From contig JAAUTT010000375.1 in NCBI GenBank assembly GCA_012031335.1, forward strand, positions 1 to 5,483: DNA of 5,483 nt, given 5' to 3'. The notes below the pieces were generated by a model, which saw only the letters and a program-made list of their open reading frames with translations, ran no database searches and was not told where the DNA came from. Each line of letters opens with the position of its first letter. Position 1 is the stretch's first letter. The stretch is from Bacteroidales bacterium. GTDB lineage: Bacteria; Bacteroidota; Bacteroidia; Bacteroidales; JAAUTT01. Positions 1 through 4,191 of the stretch are shown one piece after another. A program made the translations under genes and the position numbers.

Positions 1-477
1 TTCGACACTATCAGCACGGGCAATGGCTACGCGCTGCTGCTGTCCACCCGAAAGCTGCTGCGGGAAATGTTTGCTGCGATGGCCTATTTTCATTCGTTCC
101 AATACGCCTTCCACCATTTTTTTACGTTGCGATGTGGTAACCTTCAGGTATAAAAGAGGCAATTCCACATTTTCAAAAACTGTTAACTCGTCTATCAGGT
201 TAAAGCTCTGAAAAACAAATCCTATGTTGCCCTTGCGGAGGTTTGTACGCTGCTTTTCTTTAAATCCCGAAACTTCCACTTTATCAAAATAGTATTTTCC
301 GTCGCTGGGGTTATCTAACAATCCCAGGATATTCAGCAAGGTTGATTTGCCGCAACCCGACGGCCCCATGATTGCCAGGAATTCGCCTTTTCGTACTTCA
401 AGATTTACCTTGTTTAATGCTGTGGTTTCCACTTCGTCGGTTCGGAATACTTTTGTTAGCTGTTCGATTTTAATCAT
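1..477 (-). CDS. ABC transporter ATP-binding protein, MacB/LolD type (3' end outside window)
   Basis: This is the ATPase subunit of an ABC transporter of the MacB/LolD class. It would sit on the cytoplasmic face of the inner membrane and drive an FtsX-like permease for efflux or envelope export. The 159 visible residues start at the ATG at 477-475 (MIKIEQLTKVF). Walker A is GPSGCGKS at residues 38-45, the Q-loop glutamine is at about 90 in GFVFQSFNLI, the class-typical VELPLLY is at about 104-110, and the signature LSGGQQQ is at 142-148. Walker B lies beyond the window. The last visible residues read ARADSVE, which does not fit the family. Removing one base at position 12 gives ARAIVSN, the usual sequence before Walker B, so a one-base insertion is likely. 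The gene is divergent from the plus-strand genes and has its own candidate control sites upstream. The family call is secure; the substrate is unknown. Confidence 0.93.
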   Translation of the reverse strand, partial: MIKIEQLTKVFRTDEVETTALNKVNLEVRKGEFLAIMGPSGCGKSTLLNILGLLDNPSDGKYYFDKVEVSGFKEKQRTNLRKGNIGFVFQSFNLIDELTVFENVELPLLYLKVTTSQRKKMVEGVLERMKIGHRSKHFPQQLSGGQQQRVAIARADSVE

Positions 478-509
478 TTTAATTTCTTTTTATGTGATTG
501 AATTGCAGA

Positions 510-526
510 TGCCAGAAATTGTGCCA
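510..526 (-). promoter_or_regulatory. Candidate sigma-54 (-24/-12) promoter for the ABC ATPase
   Basis: Read on the minus strand, TGGCAC (526-521) matches the -24 element exactly. CTGGCA (515-510) lies where the -12 element (TTGCA) should be. The GG-to-GC spacing is 11 rather than the canonical 10, or the second doublet is GG instead of GC, so the match is imperfect. It sits about 45 bp upstream of the ATG at 477, with an upstream dyad at a distance usual for an enhancer-binding protein. Inference only; a one-base sequence error could explain the spacing. Confidence 0.35.
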
Positions 527-580
527 TTATTTTAAAGCACATAAATACAATAAGTTACAATTTTGTGTTATGCCAAAATT

Positions 581-615
581 GTTGGATTTTCCAACAGCGT
601 GTCGGGTATTCCAAC
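581..615. promoter_or_regulatory. Tandem operator: perfect GTTGGA-N3-TCCAAC dyad plus degenerate copy
   Basis: Bases 581-595 read GTTGGATTTTCCAAC, a perfect 6-bp inverted repeat around TTT. Bases 601-615 read GTCGGGTATTCCAAC: the right half is identical and the left half matches 4 of 6. The copies start exactly 20 bp apart, about two helical turns, as expected for two dimers bound on the same DNA face. The centre of the perfect copy lies about 64 bp upstream of the candidate -24 element of the ABC gene, a distance that suits an NtrC-type enhancer site. It is also about 158 bp upstream of the stress-protein start, so control of either direction is possible. Confidence 0.55.
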
Positions 616-648
616 AAGGAGGATTAAATCCCGGATTATTTTGCAATC

Positions 649-694
649 CATTACAAGTGTGAATTATACAACACTATAATAAAGTTTTGTAATG
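649..694. repeat. 8-bp inverted repeat CATTACAA / TTGTAATG
   Basis: CATTACAA at 649-656 is the exact reverse complement of TTGTAATG at 687-694, with a 30-bp gap. Inside the gap a shorter 5-bp pair, AGTGT (656-660, sharing base 656) and ACACT (671-675), and a TATAAT (675-680) occur. The arms bracket the most likely promoter area of the universal stress protein gene, 52 bp upstream of its ATG. It could be a pair of operator half-sites or a weak RNA structure. In AT-rich DNA an 8-bp match at this distance may also be chance. Confidence 0.3.
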
Positions 695-745
695 AAAATG
701 ATAGATAACATTCGGTAATTTGCTGATAATTCAAATTCATAAAAA

Positions 746-1279
746 ATGGTCGAAAATAAAGTGCATGCAGGATTAAAATACAGTCCGCCGAAAATAAGAA
801 CTGTTTTGGTAGCGCTTGATTATGAGCCTTCGGCACAACATGTAGCCGAAACGGGATATACTGTTGCCAGCGCACTGGGGGCTTCTTTGGTTTTAATGCA
901 TGTGGTGGCCGACAATGTGTATTATTCCACCCCTGAATATTCTCCCGTTATGGGTTTCACCGGGTTTAGCAGTACTGATATTACAGGGCAGGTAGGGATG
1001 GCCGATTTGAAAGTTGCATCGCAGGATTATCTGAATATTACCAAACATCACCTTGGCGACGATAACATACAAACAATGGTGATAGAAGGTGATACACCTC
1101 AGTCAATAATCGATGCTGCTATTGCTGTAGATGCCGGGATGGTGGTATTGGGGTCTCACAACAGAAGGGGCTTGGATAGAATGTTGATGGGAAGTACTGC
1201 TGAAGATGTACTCCGGAAGATTACCATTCCGTTGTTAGTTGTCCCAACCCGTGGCAAGGATAACGATGGCGCTCTGTAA
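746..1279 (+). CDS. Universal stress protein (UspA family), single domain
   Basis: This is a single-domain cytoplasmic UspA-fold protein of 177 aa, a little longer than the usual 140-160 aa because of an N-terminal extension and an insert around residues 60-85. The first strand is RTVLVALDYEPSA (18-30), with the nucleotide-contacting Asp at 25. The C-terminal nucleotide-binding segment is GSHNRRGLDRMLMGST (136-151), followed by a LLVVP strand (163-167). The ATP-binding signature G-2X-G-9X-G-S/T is present except that the second glycine is Asn139, so ATP binding is uncertain. The ATG at 746 follows an A-rich stretch typical of Bacteroidota starts. The stop is 3 bp before the next gene, so the two are probably co-transcribed. 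Family call firm; the stress or ligand sensed is unknown. Confidence 0.93.
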   Translation: MVENKVHAGLKYSPPKIRTVLVALDYEPSAQHVAETGYTVASALGASLVLMHVVADNVYYSTPEYSPVMGFTGFSSTDITGQVGMADLKVASQDYLNITKHHLGDDNIQTMVIEGDTPQSIIDAAIAVDAGMVVLGSHNRRGLDRMLMGSTAEDVLRKITIPLLVVPTRGKDNDGAL

Positions 1280-1282
1280 CTT

Positions 1283-1462
1283 ATGAATCTGAAGAGAATT
1301 TTTGGTGCGGTACTTACTGTTTTGGGTACAGCCGGACTTATTTACACAGCAGTTATTTTTGTGAACTCCAGCAATACGGAGAACCTGAAAGCGCTGATTG
1401 TTTACGGAGTGTTAAGCCTGATATTTTTTGTTTCGGGTATCTCACTTGTCCGATCCACTTAA
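1283..1462 (+). CDS. Small two-helix membrane protein (59 aa), function unknown
   Basis: An ATG at 1283 opens a 59-residue frame ending at TAA 1460-1462. The protein begins MNLKRIFGAVLTVLG and ends ISLVRST. Two hydrophobic helices are clear, at about residues 7-28 and 37-55. They are joined by a short polar loop (NSSNTENLK) and flanked by basic residues (K4, R5; R57), so both ends probably face the cytoplasm. It starts 3 bp after the stress protein and ends 17 bp before the prenyltransferase, which supports it as a real gene of the same unit. It resembles short hypothetical inner-membrane proteins I associate with Bacteroidota, but I cannot name a family. It might tether or modulate a membrane enzyme next door; that is a guess. 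Confidence 0.75.
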   Translation: MNLKRIFGAVLTVLGTAGLIYTAVIFVNSSNTENLKALIVYGVLSLIFFVSGISLVRST

Positions 1463-1479
1463 ACATCTATTCATAATGC

Positions 1480-2385
1480 ATGAAATATATACCAGTTATA
1501 CCATGGATTGACAAGGATACTTTGTTACACCTCAGGCTTCCGTTTTCTTTTTTCCTGATGCCTGTTTTTTTGTTTGCGCTCAGTCAGGCCCCGGTCATTC
1601 AATGGCCCGAAACTGTACTTGCCTTTTTAATCCTGCACCTGCTTGTTTTTCCTTCGAGTAATGGTTATAATAGTTATCAGGACAAAGATACTACCAGTAT
1701 CGGCCTCCTGAAAAATCCACCTCCAGTTTCCCGTCGTTTATTCTATAGTACCCTGGCAATGGATATACTGGCTGTGTTTGCCGGTTTAGCTGTTTCCTTT
1801 CTTTTTTCTTGTTTGGTGTTAACCTTTATCCTGGTTTCCAGGGCATACAGTTACCGCGGAATCCGTTTAAAACGATTTCCTGTTACGGCATTTCTGATTG
1901 TTTCGCTGTTTCAGGGTGGTTTTGTTTTTCTGATGTCGGTAACAGCCATTACCGATTCTGCTGCATTGCCGGCTTTATCCGGTAACATAATTTATGGTAT
2001 GGCCATTTCCAGTTTATTTATAGGAAGTATTTATCCTCTAACCCAGATATATCAGCATGAGGCAGATAAGAGAGATGGTGTAATTACCATCAGTTATAAA
2101 CTCGGATATTTGGGAACTTTTATTTTTTCGTCCCTGTTATTTTTAATAGCAACGGTTTTTATTTACCTGCTTTTTAATGAGGCTGGACGATCAGGATATT
2201 TCAGCATATTTATGGTGATGATGTTTCCGGTAATTATAACCATGGTGTGGTGGTTTATCAAAGTTATGCAAAATACATCCGGGGCAAGTTATTCCAATAC
2301 CATGAAGATGAATGTGGTAACATCGGCATGTATGAATCTGTATTTTTTACTTTTAATTGTAAATCGTTATGAGAAATGGTTCTGA
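1480..2385 (+). CDS. UbiA-superfamily membrane prenyltransferase
   Basis: This 301-aa polytopic membrane protein has about eight or nine hydrophobic helices. UbiA enzymes transfer a prenyl chain from a prenyl diphosphate to an aromatic or other acceptor inside the membrane, using two Asp-rich motifs that hold Mg-diphosphate. Motif 1 is NSYQDKD (64-70) followed by TTSIGLLKNPPP; it is N-xxx-D-x-D rather than the textbook NDxxDxxxD. The middle motif YSYRGIRLKR (123-132) corresponds to the YS..RLKR diphosphate contact. Motif 2 is YQHEADKRDG (191-200) followed by ITISYKLG, with E194, D196 and D199 as likely metal ligands. The start at 1480 gives the expected N-terminus (TLLHLRLPFSFF), and an out-of-frame ATG at 1476 is ignored. 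Its 3' end overlaps the polyketide synthase by 17 bp, implying translational coupling. Superfamily call strong; the acceptor is inferred to be the neighbouring polyketide. Confidence 0.9.
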   Translation: MKYIPVIPWIDKDTLLHLRLPFSFFLMPVFLFALSQAPVIQWPETVLAFLILHLLVFPSSNGYNSYQDKDTTSIGLLKNPPPVSRRLFYSTLAMDILAVFAGLAVSFLFSCLVLTFILVSRAYSYRGIRLKRFPVTAFLIVSLFQGGFVFLMSVTAITDSAALPALSGNIIYGMAISSLFIGSIYPLTQIYQHEADKRDGVITISYKLGYLGTFIFSSLLFLIATVFIYLLFNEAGRSGYFSIFMVMMFPVIITMVWWFIKVMQNTSGASYSNTMKMNVVTSACMNLYFLLLIVNRYEKWF

Positions 2386-3505
2386 AAATAAGAGCACAAT
2401 AATTTCCATTGGTACTGCTGTTCCCGATTTTGTTACCAACCAGGATACCATTCTGGAATTTATGCAGTATGCCTACGACGAGCCGGTGGCTTCGCGTAAA
2501 CTCGATGTGCTTTTTAATCATAGTGGTATCGATAAACGTTATTCGGTAATACCCGATTTCTGTAACCAGGGGGTTCGCGAATTATTTCCCGAAACACAGG
2601 AGATTCCTCCCTTGAACGAACGGGTTGAACTTTATAAGGAAAAAGCCTTGCCACTCGCTGTCAGGGCTGTACAACGATCCTTAAAAAATATCCATTCATC
2701 GTTGAACGATATAGGCATCACTCACCTGATAACCGTTACCTGTACCGGATTGTATGCTCCGGGACTCGATGCCGAACTGATGGAACAGCTAAATCTCTCG
2801 CCCGACATCTTTCATACTTCTCTTAACTTCCTTGGATGCAATGCTGCCTTCCCCGCCATGAAAATTGCCGATTCGTTTGTAAAATCCGATCCCGGGGCAA
2901 GGGTTTTGATTGTTTGTGTGGAACTTTGTACCATCCATTTCCAACCTAAAAACAATAACGATAATTTACTTTCGAACACACTTTTTGGCGACGGAGCCGC
3001 CGCTGCCATTGTAGTTTCGGATGCTTATGCCAGGCAAAATTCCTATAGCGGTTTCGGTATACATGGGTTTCATTCCACAGTTTTAACGAAAGGGAAGGAG
3101 CTGATGGGTTGGAATTTAACAACTAAAAATTTTGAAATGATATTGAATGCCGGTTTACCCAATTTTTTAGGGCGGGAACTGCTTGATGTAATGGAAAGGG
3201 TTTCGTCGAAGCTTCGCTTTTCGATGAATAAAATAGATCATTGGGCTATTCATCCGGGCGGGAAACGGATTCTTGATGAAGTGAAGGCCGAGTTATTGCT
3301 GCAGAATGATGAACTCCGGCATTCCTACAAAGTGCTCAGGCAATACGGAAACATGTCCTCACCAACCATATTGTTTGTTATGGCCGAGGTACTCAATGGT
3401 GGTTTAAGGAGTGGGGAAACAATCCTCTCGATGGGATTCGGACCGGGAATTAGCATCGAATCAGCTTTACTTACCTATGAAGATGTTTCATCAGCGATCG
3501 GCTGA
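2369..3505 (+). CDS. Type III polyketide synthase (chalcone/stilbene synthase family)
   Basis: This homodimer-type cytoplasmic condensing enzyme extends an acyl-CoA starter with malonyl-CoA and cyclises the chain to a resorcinol, pyrone or related ring. The length, 378 aa, is normal. The catalytic triad is intact: Cys157 in NFLGCNAAFP, His295 in WAIHPGGKR and Asn328 in YGNMSSPT. Other family marks are TCTGLYAPGLD (124-134), LFGDGAAAAIV (205-215, including the conserved Phe206) and the C-terminal GFGPGISIE (356-364). The MGW at 246-248 is where bacterial alkylresorcinol/alkylpyrone-type enzymes have MGWD-like sequence instead of the plant GHLRE, favouring a fatty-acyl starter, though this is weak evidence. 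The start overlaps the UbiA gene by 17 bp and suits the ISIGTAVP opening of the family. It is the core gene of the cluster. Confidence 0.96.
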   Translation: MRNGSENKSTIISIGTAVPDFVTNQDTILEFMQYAYDEPVASRKLDVLFNHSGIDKRYSVIPDFCNQGVRELFPETQEIPPLNERVELYKEKALPLAVRAVQRSLKNIHSSLNDIGITHLITVTCTGLYAPGLDAELMEQLNLSPDIFHTSLNFLGCNAAFPAMKIADSFVKSDPGARVLIVCVELCTIHFQPKNNNDNLLSNTLFGDGAAAAIVVSDAYARQNSYSGFGIHGFHSTVLTKGKELMGWNLTTKNFEMILNAGLPNFLGRELLDVMERVSSKLRFSMNKIDHWAIHPGGKRILDEVKAELLLQNDELRHSYKVLRQYGNMSSPTILFVMAEVLNGGLRSGETILSMGFGPGISIESALLTYEDVSSAIG

Positions 3506-4179
3506 ACCTGAATTAATGGATCAGCCGGGTATTCCGCCTGACCAGCTTCGTGAAAATCTTCTAGAGTTGGATAAGCTGAACAGATACCTGGGTGGACATT
3601 ACGTTACTTTACAAGGTGTTAAAAAACTTTTAGGAGAAAAGAACCGTGTGTATAAAATCGTCGATATAGGCTGTGGAAGCGGCGATACTTTAAAATATCT
3701 GGCCCGGTGGGCACGAAAACATCATTACAGGTTCGATTTAACAGGAGTAGATAATAATATCCATGCAATTAAGCATTTAAAACAGCATTGTAAAGGGTTT
3801 CCCGAGATTTCGGGTGTTGTAAGCGACTACAAGGATTATGGACAGAATGGTATGATGATAGATATTTATATCTCCTCTCTGTTTTGCCATCACCTGAATA
3901 ATGAAGCTCTGATATCTTTATTCCGTCAGTTTAAAATGGCAAGGAGGGGTTTTGTGATTAACGATTTACAACGCAGTCCGGTTGCTTATTATCTGGTTTG
4001 GTTGGTTACCCGTAGTTCTGAAGGGAACAGAACTGGCTAAAAACGATGGGCCGCTCTCCGTACGAAAAGCCTTTACCAGAAACGAACTGGAACAGCTCCT
4101 CCAGGAGGCTTCTGTCAGAAATTATTCAATTGAACGGAAATGGAATTTTCGTTTTCTTATTACAGTAAGGAATTTTTAA
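3477..4179 (+). CDS. Class I SAM-dependent methyltransferase (apparent frameshift near 4014)
   Basis: The predicted Rossmann-fold methyltransferase probably O- or C-methylates the polyketide. Motif I is VDIGCGSGD (62-70), the acidic end of strand 2 is GVDNN (90-94), and the later core is YISSLFCHHL with FVINDLQRSPVAYY (159-172). The start is set at ATG 3477 (3483 equally possible), giving MKMFHQRSAEPELMD, a family-like opening; it overlaps the synthase by 29 or 23 bp. An in-frame ATG at 3411 is judged too far upstream. The frame stops early at 4040, but the next frame continues with KNDGPLSVRKAF to 4179. Dropping the A at 4014 gives TRVLKGTELAKNDGPLSV, the expected joint and length, for a 233-aa protein. 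No slippery heptamer is visible, so recoding is unlikely. Sequence error is favoured over a pseudogene. Confidence 0.85.
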
Positions 4180-4191
4180 TAGAATTGATGT

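Larger units (their letters stand above)
478..745. other. Divergent intergenic region with several dyads
   Basis: This 268-bp AT-rich stretch separates the minus-strand ABC ATPase from the plus-strand stress-protein/polyketide series and must hold promoters for both. The sites listed separately are a sigma-54-like element (510-526, minus), a tandem GTTGGA-type operator (581-615) and an inverted repeat (649-656/687-694). Short overlapping GGATT/AATCC dyads also occur at 621-637. A TATAAT lies at 675-680 with TTACAA 18 bp upstream, and a TAATTTG at 716-722 is one base short of the Bacteroidota -7 consensus TAnnTTTG. Neither is convincing alone as the plus-strand promoter. I see no credible gene or RNA here. 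Confidence 0.6.

Noticed and set aside
616..622. A perfect AAGGAGG Shine-Dalgarno-like sequence
   Set aside because: No ATG start follows at a useful distance and no sensible frame opens. It is probably chance or part of an operator area.
621..637. Overlapping GGATT/AATCC/GGATT dyads as a terminator or operator
   Set aside because: The arms are only 5 bp, there is no T-run, and the motif is too short to separate from chance in this DNA.
651..875. A 74-aa minus-strand frame over the promoter and start of the stress protein
   Set aside because: No recognisable domain; the translation is the antisense shadow of the stress protein and AT-rich spacer.
3411..3476. An upstream ATG that would extend the methyltransferase by 22 residues
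   Set aside because: It lies deep inside the polyketide synthase gene. The extra residues look unlike the family, which opens near HQRSAEPELMD.
4005..4024. Programmed ribosomal frameshifting in the methyltransferase
   Set aside because: No slippery heptamer or downstream stem is evident, and other indels in the window point to a common artefactual cause.
3982..4179. A separate 65-aa gene after the methyltransferase
   Set aside because: Its residues are the expected C-terminus of the methyltransferase in a shifted frame, so it is part of that gene.
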